Below are positions 22,072 through 34,612 of a stretch of DNA of 64,000 nucleotides, piece after piece. How positions within the stretch are numbered: the first letter of the stretch is position 1; each line of letters begins with the position of its first letter. Source of the stretch: Hyperoodon ampullatus (lineage: Eukaryota; Chordata; Mammalia; Artiodactyla; Ziphiidae); NCBI GenBank assembly GCA_949752795.1, contig CATKHW010000375.1, positions 62,001-126,000 of the forward strand. The letters are read 5' to 3'. Made by a program: the position numbers and the translations under genes. The notes under the pieces were generated by a model. That model was not told the origin of the DNA and did not search any database. It saw nothing but the letters and a program-made list of their open reading frames with translations.

Positions 22072-23809
22072 CTTGGCCAAAAAGGGCGTATGCGTTTTCT
22101 CCTGAATATATTCAGGAGAAAACGCATACGCCCTTTTTGCCCAAGTGCATCATTGTCGAAGTTGTGCCCCTCTTCCTGTGCTTTAAAGGCGATTCCAACG
22201 TACCTCTTGAAATCTGTTTCCTGCTATTCTGCCTCGCATTCAAGTCCGCCTCGTTGCCTTCCCTCAACAGATTTTTGGACGATAGTTGTCTTTTATTACT
22301 CAGCCAGTTTGTGAATTGCTGTGCCCCTGAGCTCCATTTTTCAACTCTTTTTTGGTGAGCTGACTGCAAGTCCAAAACTTTGGTTCAGGACCTATACTGG
22401 TTCCCGGTGGGTGGCTGAGACTTTGGTTAATTATTCTTCCCTCCGGGAAATTACAGTGATATGTGCCCGTCCAAATGCCTAACAGCTAATCTCTCATTGG
22501 TTCTCCCTCTTCCCTTTCATCCTCTGCCAAATTGGCAACCTGTGCGAACCAGGAGGTTAAAGGGGCTGTCTCTCCAAGTTGGGAGGTTGATAGTAAAGCA
22601 GATGGAAAGTCAAACCGGAGCACCAGGAGAGGGACTGTTCGTTGAGTTTTAGAAACCTTTCGTATTCACAGTGTGTCCGTTCTCTAGGTTTCCCGTACAT
22701 GTTATAGCTGTAGTAATATTCCCTTCAACCTGGAGAGTTGGGACCCAGGGAATGGGTGCCATGCATTATTGCTTTAAAGGGTCTGAATTTGCTCACCCAA
22801 TCTCACCAATACTCTCAGTCACAAGAGTCCAGCCTTATGCCACATCCAGCTGTCGTTGTAGATAGGGTCATTCCAGGTTTCATCAGAGACCCTGAAGGAA
22901 TTGTAAAGAATTTCCCAGTTTTTTTGTTTTGTTTTTGAAATTACTTTTTATAGTTGGTTTGAGCTGATTCTCGCTGCCATGTTTATGCCAGTCTAGACAC
23001 ACTTGATTCCCTTACGGAGACATATCAATACATAGGTTTTAAGATTCTTACTAGTCAGATATATTCCTCTGCGGGAAATATGGGGTTTTGAGTCCCTTTC
23101 ACTGAGGAAGGTGTAGGTCTTGTCTATTCAATAGTTGGTTTTTGGAACGGTACCTGTGCTTATATCAAACTCTGGTTTTATGCATCACCCCACCTCTCCT
23201 TCCCCCTTAAGCAGGCATAAGAGTGTTTTCTAAATGTGAGACACTGTTCTCTTTCCTAACTCAGTTCAAGTGTAGCCATGTTTACAGGATCTTCATAAGT
23301 GATATCTTATGATAAGTTTCTTTTTCTGTGTGACTTATTTCACTTAGGATCATCGTACCTGAATCCACCCATTTTGCTGCTACTGGTCTTATGACATTGA
23401 CTTCATGGCTGAGGGATATTCCATCGTACGTAAGTACCACAATTTTTTGAGCCATTTTTATATTTCCTGGGATATTTAAGGTGTACCCAAGTTGAGGTCC
23501 TTGTAAGCAGTGCAGCCCTAAATTTTGGGGTGGCTCTGTGTTATTGATTTTCAGTTTTCCCAAGGTATATTCCCTAGACTGGAAGTGCCCTTGGCTCTGT
23601 AGCTCTGTTGTTTACTTGTTTTAGGGAACACAATGCACTCCTCCAGAGAGGCAGTTGGCAATTTACATCCCTTATCAGCATAACAAGGATCCCTGTTCTC
23701 CAGGGCCGGTCTTGCCTTTCTGGTTTTTACACATTTTTGTGGATGTCCCTTTAGACCGTTGGGAAGTGATACTTCTTTGTAGTGCAGATTTGCATTGCCC
23801 GCTTTCTTG
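22072..23809 (+). repeat. Monomer 13 (1,738 bp)
   Basis: Palindrome 22072-22145 with one right-arm mismatch (TTTGCCCAAG). L1 part 22919-23797. Twin of monomer 26; its second part also resembles monomer 30. Confidence 0.95.
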
Positions 23810-23883
23810 CTTGGCCAAAAAGGGCGTATGCCTTTTCTCCTGAATATATTCAGGAGAAAAGGCATACGCCCTTTTTGGCCAAG
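23810..23883. repeat. Palindrome copy with a matched change in both arms
   Basis: The left arm carries C instead of the usual G (GTATGCC rather than GTATGCG), as in related units at 11645, 15121, 46422 and 53396. In those four units the right arm keeps the ancestral base, so the arms mismatch there. Here position 23861 is G, which restores perfect pairing. The 46422 unit is otherwise almost identical to this one, so the right-arm change is recent. Copying from the left arm is the simplest reading. Confidence 0.9.
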
Positions 23884-25547
23884 TGCATCATTGTCGAAAT
23901 TGTGCCCCTCTTCCTGTGCTTTAAAGGCGATTCCAACGTACCTCTTGAAATCTGTTTCCTGCTATTCTGCCTCGCTTTCAAGTCCGCCTCGTTGCCTTCC
24001 CTCAACAGATTTTTGGACGATAGTTGTCCTTTATTACTCGGCCAGTTTGTGAATTGCTGTGCCCCTGAGCTCCATTTTTCAACTCGTTTTTGGTGAGCTG
24101 ACCGCAAGTCCAAAATTTTGGTTCAGGACCTATGCTGGTTCCCGGTGGGGGGCTGAGACTTTGCTTAATTCTTCTTCCTGCCGGGAAATTACAGTGATAT
24201 GTGCCCGTCCAAATGCCTAACAGCTACTCTCTCATTGGTTCTCCCTCTTCCCTTTCATCCTCTGCCAAATTGGCAACCTGTGCGAACCAGGAGGTTAAAG
24301 GGGCTGTCTCTCCAAGTTGGGAGGTTGATAGTAAAGCAGATGGAAAGTCAAACCGGAGCACCAGGAGAGGGACTATTCGTTGAGTTTTAGAAACCTTTCG
24401 TATTCACAGTGTGTCCGTACTCTAGGTTTCCCGTACATGTTATAGCTGTAGTAATATTCCCTTCAACCTGGAGAGATGGGACCCATGGAATGGGTGCCAG
24501 GCATTATTGCTTTAAAGGGTCTGCATTTGCTCACCCAATCTCACCAATCCTTTCAGTCCCAAGTGTCCAGCCTTATGCCACATCCAGCTGTCGTTGTAGA
24601 TAGGGTCATTCCAGGTTTCATCAGAGACCCTGAAGGAATTGTAAAGAATTTCCCAGTTTTTTTGCTTTGTTTTTGAAATTCCTTTTTATAGTGGGCTTGA
24701 GCTGATTCCCGCTGCCATGTTTATGCCAGTCTAGACACACTTGATTCCCTTACAGAGACATATCAATACATAGGTTTTAAGATTCTTACTAGTCAGATAT
24801 ATTCCTCTGCGGGAAATATGGGGTTTTGAGTCCCTTTCACTGAGGAAGGTGTAGGTCTTGTCTATTCCATAGTTGGTTTTTGGAACGGTACCTGTGCTTA
24901 TATCAAACTCTGGTTTTATGCATCACCCCACCTCTCCTTCCCCCTTAAGCAGGCATAAGAGTGTTTTCTAAATGTGAGACACTGTTCTCTTTCCTAACTC
25001 AGTTCAAGTGTAGCCATGTTTACAGGATCTTCATAAGTGATATCTTATGATAAGTTTCTTTTTCTCTGTGACTTATTTACTTAGAAACATCGTACCTGAA
25101 TCCACCCATTTTGCTGCTACTGGTCTTATGACATTGTTTTCATGGCTGAGGGATATTCCTTCGTACGTAAGTACCACAATTTTTTGAACCATTTTTATAT
25201 TTCCTGGGATATTTAAGGTGTACCCAAGTTGAGGTCCTTGTAAGCAGTGCAGCCCTAAATTTTGGGGTGGCTCTCTCTTATTGATTTTCAGTTTTCCCAA
25301 GGTATATTCCCTAGACTGGAAGTGCCCTTGGCTCTGTTGCTCTGTTGTTTACTTGTTTTAGGGAACACAATGCCCTCCTCCAGAGAGGCAGTTGGCAATT
25401 TACATCCCGCCCATCAGCATAACAAGGCTCCCTGTTCTCCAGGGCCTGTCTTGCCTTTCTGGTTTTTACACATTTTGTGGATGTCCCTTTTGACCGGTGG
25501 GAAGTGATACTTCTTTGTAGTGCAGATTTGCATTGCCCGCTTGCTTG
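23810..25547 (+). repeat. Monomer 14 (1,738 bp)
   Basis: Carries the compensated perfect palindrome 23810-23883. L1 part 24657-25535. From 23909 identical by eye to monomer 10. Confidence 0.95.
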
Positions 25548-27689
25548 CTTGGCCAAAAAGGGCGTATTCGTTTTCTCCTGAATATATTCAGGAGAAAACG
25601 CATACGCCCTTTTTGGCCAAGTGCATCATTGTCGAAGTTGTGCCCCTCTTCCTGTGCTTTAAAGGTGATTCCAACGTAACTCTTGAAATCTGTTTCCTGC
25701 TATTCTGCCTCGCTTTCAAGTCCGCCTCGTTGCCTTCCCTCAACAGATTTTTGAACGATACTTGTCCTTTATTACTCGGCCAGTTTGTGAATTGCTGTGC
25801 CCCTGAGCTCCATTTTTCAACTCGTTTTTTGTGAGCTGACCGCAAGTCCAAAATTTTGGTTCAGGACCTATGCTGGTTCGCAGTGGGTGGCTGAGACTTT
25901 GGTTAATTCTTCTTCCTGCCGGGAAATTACAGTGATATGTGCCCGTCCAAATGCCTAACAGCTACTCTCTCATTGGTTCTCCCTCTTCCCTTTCATCCTC
26001 TGCCAAATTGGCAACCTGTGCGAACCAGGAGGTTAAAGGGGCTGTCTCTCCAAGTTGGGAGGTTGATAGTAAAGCAGATGGAAAGTCAAACCGGAGCACC
26101 AGGAGAGGGACTATTCGTTGAGTTTTACAAACCTTTCGATTTCAGTGTGTCCGTTCTCTAGGTTTCCCATACATGTTATAGCTGTAGTAATATTCCCTTC
26201 AACCTGGAGAGTTGGGACCCATGGAATGGGTGCCATGCATTATTGCTTTAAAGGGTCTGCATTTGCTCAACCAATCTCACCAATTCTCTCAGTCACAAGT
26301 GTCCAGCCTTATGCCACATCCAGCTGTCGTTGTAGATAGGGTCATTCCAGGTTTCATCAGAGACCCTGAAGGAATTGTAAAGAATTTCCCAGTTTTTTTG
26401 TTTTGTTTTTGAAATTCCTTTTTATAGTGGGTTTGAGCTGATTCTCGCTGCCATGTTTATGCCAGTCTAGACACACTTGATTCTCTTACGGAGACATATC
26501 AATAGATAGGTTTTAAGATTCTTACTAGTCAGATATATTCCTCTGCGGGAAATATGGGGTTTTGAGTCCCTTTCACTGAGGAAGGTGTAGGTCTTGTCTA
26601 TTCCATAGTTGGTTTTTGAAACGGTACCTGTGCTTATATCAAACTCTGGTTTTATGCATCACCCCACCTCTCTTTTCCCTTAAGCAGGCATAAGAGTGTT
26701 TTCTAAATGTGAGACACTGTTCTCTTTCCTAACTCAGTTCAAGTGTAGCCATGTTTACCGGATCTTCATAAGTGATATCTTATGATAAGTTTCTTTTTCT
26801 CTGTGACTTATTTCACTTAGAATCATCGTACCTGAATCCACCCATTTTGCTGCTACTGCTCTTATGACATTGATTTCATGGCTGAGGGATATTCCATCGT
26901 ACATAAGTACCACAATTTTTTGAACCATTTTTATATTTCCTGGGATATTTAAGGTGTACCCAAGTTGAGGTCCTTGTAAGCAGTGCAGCCCTAAAGTTTG
27001 GGGTGGCTCTGTCTTATTGATTTTCAGTTTTCCCAAGGTATATTCCCTAGACTGGAAGTGCCCTTGGCTCTGTAGCTCTGTTCTTTACTTGTTTTAGGGA
27101 ACACAATGCACTCCTCCAGAGAGGCAGTTGGCAATTTACATCCCACCCATCAGCATAACAAGGCTCCCTGTTCTCCAGGGCCTGTCTTGCCTTTCTGGTT
27201 TTTACACATTTTGTGGATGTCCCTTTTGACCGGTGGGAAGTGATACTTCTTTGTAGTGCAGATTTGCATTGCCCGCTTGCTTGCTTGGCCAAAAAGGGCG
27301 TATGCGTTTTCTCCTGAATATATTCAGGAGAAAACGCATACGCCCTTTTTGGCCAAGTGCATCATTGTCGAAGTAGTGCCCCTCTTCCTGTGCTTTAAAG
27401 GCGATTCCAACGTATCTCTTGAAATCTGTTTCCCGCTATTCTGCCTCGCTTTCAAGTCCACCTCGTTGCCTTCCCTCAACAGATTTTTGGACGATAGTTG
27501 TCCTTTATTACTCGGCCAGTTTGTGAATTGCTGTGCCCCTGAGCTCCATTTTTCAACTCGTTTTTTGGTGAGCTGACCTCAGGTCCAAAATTTAGGTTCA
27601 GGAACTATACTGGTTCCCGGTGGGGGGCTGAGACTTTGGTTAATTCTTCTTCCTGCTGGGAAATTACAGTGATATGTGCCCGTCCAAAT
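23909..27689 (+). repeat. 3.8-kb block repeated four monomers downstream, copy 2
   Basis: Partner of 16958-20738. It lies between blocks that are adjacent in the 40-52 kb copy, so it is either an insertion here or a deletion there. It ends between 27,689 and 27,714, where sequence shared with 46.85 kb begins. Confidence 0.93.
25548..27283 (+). repeat. Monomer 15 (1,736 bp)
   Basis: Palindrome 25548-25621 with the GTATTCG mismatch. L1 part 26393-27271. Two private substitutions separate it from monomers 11 and 24. Confidence 0.95.
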
Positions 27690-29045
27690 GCCTAACAGCT
27701 ACTCTCTCATTGGATCTCCCTCTTCCCTTTCATCCTCTGCCAAATTGGCAACCTGTGCGAACCAGGAGGTTAAAGGGGCTGTCTCTCCAAGTTGGGAGAT
27801 TGATAGTAAAGCAGTTGGAAAGTCAAACCGGAGCACCAGGAGAGGGACTATTAGTTGAGTTTTAGAAACCTTTTGCATTCACAGTGTGTCCATTCTCTAG
27901 GTTTGACAGTGTGTCCATTCTCTAGTTTTCCCATACATGTTATAGCTGTAGTAATATTCCCTTACACCTGGAGAGTTCGACCCATGGAAAGGGTGCCACA
28001 CATTATTGCTTTAAAGGATCTGCATTTGCTCACCCAATCTCACCAATCCTCTCAGTCCCAAGTGTCCAGCCTTATGCCACATCCACCTGTCATTGTAGTT
28101 AGGGTCATACCAGGTTTCATCAGGGCTCCTGAAGGAATTGGAAAGAATTTTCCTGTTTTTTGGTTTTGTTTTTGAAATACCTTTTTATAGTGGGTTTGAG
28201 CTGATTCTTGCTGCCATGTTTATGCCAGTCTAGACAAACTACGTTCCCTTTTGGAGACATATCAATATATAGGTTTTAAGATTCTTACTAGTCAGATATA
28301 TTCCTCTGCAGGAAATATGGGGTTTTGAGTCCCTTTCACTGAGGAAGGTGTAGGTCTTGTCTATTCCATAGTTGGTTTTTGGAACGGTACCTGTGCTTAT
28401 ATCAAAGTCTGGTTTTATGCATCACACCACCTCTCCTTCCCCCTTAAGCAGGCATCAGAGTGTTTTCTAAATGTGTGACACTGTTCTCTTTCCTAACTCA
28501 GTTCAAGTGTAGCCATGTTTACAGGATCTTCATAAGTGATATCTTATGATGTTTCTTTTTCTCTGTGACTTATTTCACTTAGAATCATCGTACCTGAATC
28601 CATCCATTTTGCTGCTACTGGTCTTATGACATTGATTTCATGGCTGAGTGATATTCCATCGTACGTAAGTACCACAATTTTCTGAACCATTTTTATATTT
28701 CCTGGGATATTTAAGCTGTACCCAAGTTGAGGTCCTTGTAAGCAGTGCAGCCCTAAATATTGGTGTGGCTCTGTCTTATTGATTTTCAGTTTTCCCAAGG
28801 TATATTCCCTAGACTGGAAGTGCCCTTGGCTCTGTAGCTCTGTTCTTTACTAGTTTCAGGGAACACAATGTACTCCTCCAGAGCGGCAGTTGGCAATTTA
28901 AATCCCACCCATCAGCATAACAAGGCTCCATGTTCTCTGGGGCCTGTCTTGCCTTTCTGGTTTTTACACATTTTGTGGATGTCCCTTTTGACCGGTGGGA
29001 AGTGATACTTCTTTGTAGTGCAGATTTGAATTGCCCGCTTGCTTG
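27284..29045 (+). repeat. Monomer 16 (1,762 bp, longest unit)
   Basis: Perfect palindrome 27284-27357. The 25-bp duplication lies at 27881-27925. L1 part 28156-29033 with a 2-bp deletion (GATGTTTC near 28548). Its non-L1 half is unusually divergent (GTTCGACCC, GCCACACATT, AGGGCTCCTG). Confidence 0.95.
27881..27925 (+). repeat. 25-bp tandem duplication inside one monomer
   Basis: ACAGTGTGTCCATTCTCTAG occurs at 27881-27900 and again at 27906-27925 (period 25). This accounts for most of the extra length of this 1,762-bp unit. Only this monomer and its downstream copy (47018-47062) carry it. Confidence 0.95.
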
Positions 29046-30783
29046 CTTTGCCAAAAAGGGCGTATGCGTTTTCTCCTGAATATATTCAGGAGAAAACGCA
29101 TACGCCCTTTTTGGCCAAGTGCATCATTGTCGAAGTTGTGCCCCTCTTCCTGTGCTTTAAAGGCGATTCCAACGTACCTCTTGAAATCTGTTTCCTACTC
29201 TTCTGCCTCGCTTTCAAGTCCGCCTCGTTGCCTTCCCTCAACAGATTTTTGGACGATAGTTGTCCTTTATTACTCGGCCAGTTTCTGAATTGCTGTGCCC
29301 CTGAGCTCCATTTTTCAACTCGTTTTTGGTGAGCTGACCGCAAGTCCAAAATTTTGGTTCAGGAACTATGCTGTTCCCGGTCGGGGGCTGAGACTTTGGT
29401 TAATTCTTCTTCCTGCCGGGAAGTTACAGTGATATGTGCCCGTCCAAATGCCTAACAGCTACTCCCTCATTGGTTCTCCCACTTCCCTTTCATCCTCTGC
29501 CAAATTGGAAACCTGTGCGAACCAGGAGTTTAAAGGGGCTGTCTCTCCAAGTTGGGAGATTGATAGTAAAGCAGATGGAAAGTCAAACCGGAGCACCAGG
29601 AGAGGGACTATTCGTAGAGTTTTAGAAACCTTTCATATTAACAGTGTGTCCTTTCTCTAGGTTTCCCGTACATGTTATAACTGTAGTAATATTCCCTTCA
29701 ACCTGGAGAGTTGGGACCCATGGAATGGGTGCCATACATTATTGCTTTAAAGGGTCTGCATTTGCTCACCCAATCTCACCAATCCTCTCAGTCCCAAGTG
29801 TCCAGCCTTATGCCACATCCTGCTGTCATTGTAGATAGGGTTATTCCAGGTTTCATCAGAGACCCTGAAGGAATTGTAAAGAATTTCCCTGTTTTTTTGT
29901 TTTGTTTTTGAAATTCCTTTTTATAGTGGGTTTGAGCTGATTCTCGCTGCCATGTTTATGCCAGTGTAGACACACTTGATTCCCTTACGGAGACATATCA
30001 ATACATAGGTTTTAAGATTCTTACTAGTCAGATATATTCCTCTGCGGGAAATATGGCGTTTTCAGTCCCTTTCACTGAGGAAGGTGTAGGTCTTGTCTAT
30101 TCCATAGTTGGTTTTTGGAACGGTACCTGTGCTTATATCAAACTCTGGTTTTATGCATCACCCCACCTCTCCTTCCCCCTTAAGCAGGCATAAGAGTGTT
30201 TTCTAAATGTGAGACACTGTTCTCTTTCCTAACTCAGTTCAAGTGTAGCCATGTTTACAGGATCTTCATAAGTGATATCTTATGATAAGTTTCTTTTTCT
30301 GTGTGACTTATTTCACTTAGAATCATCGTACCTGAATCCACCCATTTTGCTGCTACTTGTCTTATGACATTGATTTCATGGCTGAGGGATATTCCATCGT
30401 ACGTAAGTACCACAATTTTTTGAACCATTTTTATATTTCCTGGGATATTTAAGGTGTACCCAAGTTGAGGTCCTTGTAAGCATTGCAGCCCTAAATTTTG
30501 GGGTGGCTCTGTCTTATTGATTTTCAGTTTTCCCAAGGTATATTCCCTAGACTGGAAGAGCCCTTGGCTCTGTAGCTCTGTTCTTTACTTGTTTTAGGGA
30601 ACACAATGTACTCCTCCAGATAGGCAGTTGGCAATTTACATCCCGCCCATCAGCATAACAAGGCTCCCTGTTCTCCAGGGCCTGTCTTGCCTTTCTGGTT
30701 TTTACACATTTTGTGGATGTCCCTTTTGACCGGTGGGAAGTGCTACTTCTTTGTAGTGCAGATTTGCATTTCCTGCTTGCTTG
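29046..30783 (+). repeat. Monomer 17 (1,738 bp)
   Basis: Palindrome 29046-29119 with one left-arm mismatch (CTTTGCC). L1 part 29892-30771. Twin of monomer 28. Confidence 0.95.
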
Positions 30784-32522
30784 CTTGGCCAAAAAGGGCA
30801 TATGCGTTTTCTCCTGAATATATTCAGGAGAAAACGCATACGCACTTTTTGGCCAAGTGCATCATTGTCGAAGTTGTGCCCCTCTTCCTGTGCTTTAAAG
30901 GTGATTCCAACGTATCTCTTGAAATCTGTTTCCTGCTATTCTGCCTCGCTTTCAAGTCCGCCTCGTTGCCTTCCCTCAACCGATTTTTGGATGATAGTTG
31001 TCCTTTAATACTCTGCCAGTTTGTGAATTGCTGTGCCCCTGTTCTCCATTTTTCAACTCGTTTTTGGTGAGCTGACCGCAAGTCCAAAATTTTGGTTTAG
31101 GACCTATGCTGGTTCCCGGTGGGGGGCTGAGACTTTGGTTAATTCTTCTTCCTGCCGGGAAATTACAGTGATATGTGCCCGTCCAAGTGCCTAACAGCTA
31201 CTCTCTCATTGGTTCTCCCTCTTCCCTTTCATCCTCTTCCAAATTGGCAACCTGTGCGAACCAGGAGGTTAAAGGGGCTGTCTCTCCAAGTTGGGAGGTT
31301 GATAGTAAAGCAGATGGAAAGTCAAACCGGAGCACCAGGAGAGGGACTATTCGTTGAGTTTTAGAAACCTTTCGTATTCACAGTGTGTCCATTCTCTAGG
31401 TTTCCCGTACATGTTATAGCTGTAGTAATATTCCCTTCAACCTGGAGAGTTGGGACCCATGGAATGGGTGCCAGGTATTTGTGCTTTAAAGTGTCTGCAT
31501 TTGCTCACCCAATCTCACAAATCCTCTCAGTCCCAAGTGTCCCTCCTTATGCCACATCCAGCTGTCATTGTAGAAGGGGTCATTCCAGGTTTCATCAAAG
31601 ACCCTGAAGGAATTGTAACGAATTTCCCAGTTTTTTTGTTTTGTTTTTGAAATTCCTTTTTATAGTGGGTTTGAGCTGATTCTCGCTGCCATGTTTATGC
31701 CAGTCTACACACACTTGTTTCCCTCACGGAGACATATCAATCCATAGGTTTTAAGATTTTTACTAGTCAGATATATTCCTCTGCGGGAAATATGGGGTTT
31801 TGAGTCCCTTTCACTGAGGAAGGTGTAGGTCTTGTCTATTCCATAGTTGGTTATTGGAACGGTACCTGTGCTTATATCAAACTCTGGTTTTATGCATCAC
31901 CCCACCTCTCCTTCCCCCTTAAGCAGGCATAAGAGTGTTTTCTAAATGTGAGACACTGTTCTCTTTCCTAACTCAGTTCAAATGTAACCATGTTTACAGG
32001 ATCTTCATAAGTGATATCTTATGATATGTTTCTTTTTCTGTGTGACTTATTTCACTTAGAATCATTGTACCTGAATCCACCCATTTTGCTGCTACTGGTC
32101 TTATGACATTGATTTCATGGCTGAGGGATATTCCATCGTACGTAAGTACCACAATTTTTTGAACCATTTTTATATTTCCTGGGATATTTAAGGTGTACCC
32201 AAGTTGAGGTCCTTGTAAGCAGTGCAGCCCTAAATTTTGGGGTGGCTCTGTCTTATTGATTTTCAATTTTCCCAAGGTATATTCCCTAGACTGGAAGTGC
32301 CCTTGGCTCTATAGCTCTGCTCTTTACTTGTTTTAGGGAACACAATGTACTCCTCCAGAGAGGCAGTTGTCAATTTACATCCCGCCCATCAGCATAACAA
32401 GGCTCCCTGTTCTCCAGGGCCTGTCTTGCCTTTCTGGTTTTTACACATTTTGTGGATGTCCCGTTTGACCGGTGGGAAGTGATACTTCTTTGTAGTGCGG
32501 ATTTGCATTGCCCGCTTGCTTG
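30784..32522 (+). repeat. Monomer 18 (1,739 bp)
   Basis: Palindrome 30784-30857 with one mismatch in each arm at non-opposed positions. L1 part 31631-32510. Twin of monomer 29; from 31099 also of monomer 20. Confidence 0.95.
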
Positions 32523-34612
32523 CTTGGCCAAAAAGGGCGTATGCGTTTTCTCCTGAATATATTCAGGAGAAAATGCATATGCCCTTTTTGGCCAAGTGCA
32601 TCATTGTCGAAGTTGTGCCCCTCTTCCTGTGCTTTAAAGGCGATTCCAACGTACCTCTTGAAATCTGTTTCCTGCTATTCTGCCTCGCTTTCAAGTCCGC
32701 CTCGTTGCCTTCCCTCAACAGATTTTTGGACGATAGTTGTCCTTTATTACTCGGCCAGTTGTGAATTGCTGTGCCCCTGAGCTCCATTTTTCAACTCGTT
32801 TTTGGTGAGCTGACCGCAAGTCCAACATTTTGGTTCAGGACCTCTGCTTGTTCCCGGTGGGGGTTGAGACTTTGGTTAATTCTTCTTCCTGCCGGGAAAT
32901 TACAGTGATATGTGCCCGTCCAAATGCCTAACAGCTACTCTCTCATTGGTTCTCCCTTTTCCCTTTCATCCTCTGCCAAATTGGCAACCTGTGCGAACTA
33001 GGAGGTTAAAGGGGCTGTCTCTCCAAGTTGGGAGGTTGATAGTAAAGCAGATGGAAAGTCAACCTGGAGCACCAGGAGAGGGACTATTCGTTGAGTTTTA
33101 GAAACCTTTCGTATTCACAGTGTGTCCGTTCTCTAGATTTCCTGTACATGTTATAACTGTAGTAATATTCCCTTCAACCTGGAGAGTTGGGACCCATGGA
33201 ATGGTTGCCAGGCATTTGTGCTTTAATGGGTCTGCATTTGCTAACCCAATCTCACCAATCCTCTCAGTCCCAAGTGTCCCTCCTTATGCCATATCCAGCT
33301 GTCATTGTAGATAGGGTCATTCCAGGTTTCATCAGAGACCCTGAAGGAATTGTAAAGAATTTCCCAGTTTTTTTGTTTTGTTTTTGAAATTCCTTTTTAT
33401 AGTGGGTTTGAGCTGATTCTCGCTGCCATGTTTATGCCAGTCTAGACACACTTGATTCCCTTACGGAGACATATCAATACATAGGTTTTACGATTCTTAC
33501 TAGTCAGATATATTCCTCTGCAGGAAATATGGGGTTTTGAGTCCCTTTCACTGAGGAAGGTGTAGGTCTTGTCTATTCCATAGTTGGTTTTTGGAACGGT
33601 ACCTGTGCTTATATCAAAGTCTGGTTTTATGCATCACACCACCTCTCCTTCCCCCTTAAGCAGGCATAAGAGTGTTTTCTAAATGTGAGACACTGTTCTC
33701 TTTCCTAACTCAGTTCAAGTGTAGCCATGTTTACAGGATCTTCATAAGTGATATCTTATGATAAGTTTCTTTTTCTGTGTGACTTATTTCACTTAGAATC
33801 ATCGTACCTGAATACACCCATTTTGCTACTACTGGTCTTATGACATTGATTTCATGGCTGAGGGATATTCCATCGTACGTAAGTACCACAATTTTTTGAA
33901 CCATTTTTATATTTCCTGGGATATTAAGGTGTACCCAAGTTGAGGTCCTTGTACGCAGTGCAGCTCTAAATTTTGGGGTGCCTCTGTCTATTGATTTTCA
34001 GTTTTCCCAAGGTATATTCCCTAGACTGGAAGTGCCCTTGGCTCTGTAGCTCTGTTCTTTACTTGTTTTAGGGAACACAATGTACTCCTCCAGAGCGGCA
34101 GTTGGCAATTTACATCCCGCCCATCAGCATAACAAGGCTCCCTGTTCTCCAGGGCCTGTCTTGCCTTTCTGGTTTTTACACATTTTGTGGATGTCCCTTT
34201 GGACCGATGGGAAGTGATACTTCTTTGTAGTGCAGATTTGCATTGCCCGCTTGCTTGCTTGGCCAAAAAGGGCGTATGCGTTTTCTCCTGAATATATTCA
34301 GGAGAAAACGCATACGCCCTTTTTGGCCAAGTGCATCATTGTCGAAGTTGTGCCCCTCTTCCTGTGCTTTAAAGCCGATTCCAACGTACCTCTTGAAATC
34401 TGTTTCCTGCTATTCTGCCTCGCTCTCAAGTCCGCCTCGTTGCCTACCCTCAACAGATTTTTGGACGATAGTTGTCCTTAATTACTCGGCCAGTTTGTGA
34501 ATTGCTGTGCCCCCGAGCTCAATTTTTCAACTCGTTTTTGGTGAGCTCACCAAAAGTCCAACATTTTGGTTCAGGACCTATGCTGGTTCCCGGTGGGGGG
34601 CTGAGACTTTGG
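31099..34612 (+). repeat. Two-monomer tandem duplication, copy 1
   Basis: Aligns with 34573-38087 at an offset of 3,474-3,475 bp. The first monomer of the pair is nearly identical to its partner (shared ATATGTTTC and CGGATTTGCA variants); the second shows scattered differences, for example near 33230, 33521, 34201 and 34374. Confidence 0.92.
32523..34257 (+). repeat. Monomer 19 (1,735 bp, shortest unit)
   Basis: Palindrome 32523-32596 with two right-arm C-to-T changes, both at CpG sites. L1 part 33368-34245 with single-base losses at GATATTAAGG and CTGTCTATTG. The GGCCAGTTGTGAATT segment also lacks one T. Confidence 0.95.

Larger units (their letters stand above)
17649..24322 (+). repeat. 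6.7-kb block repeated 13 monomers downstream, copy 1
   Basis: Aligns with 40261-46934 at an offset of 22,612 bp. Only two differences were noticed: 21352 (G versus A at 43964) and 23861 (G versus C at 46473, in the palindrome). Confidence 0.95.
27715..32937 (+). repeat. 5.2-kb block repeated 11 monomers downstream, copy 1
   Basis: Aligns with 46852-52074 at an offset of 19,137 bp and shares the 25-bp duplication. Only one difference was noticed (27817/46954). Confidence 0.95.
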
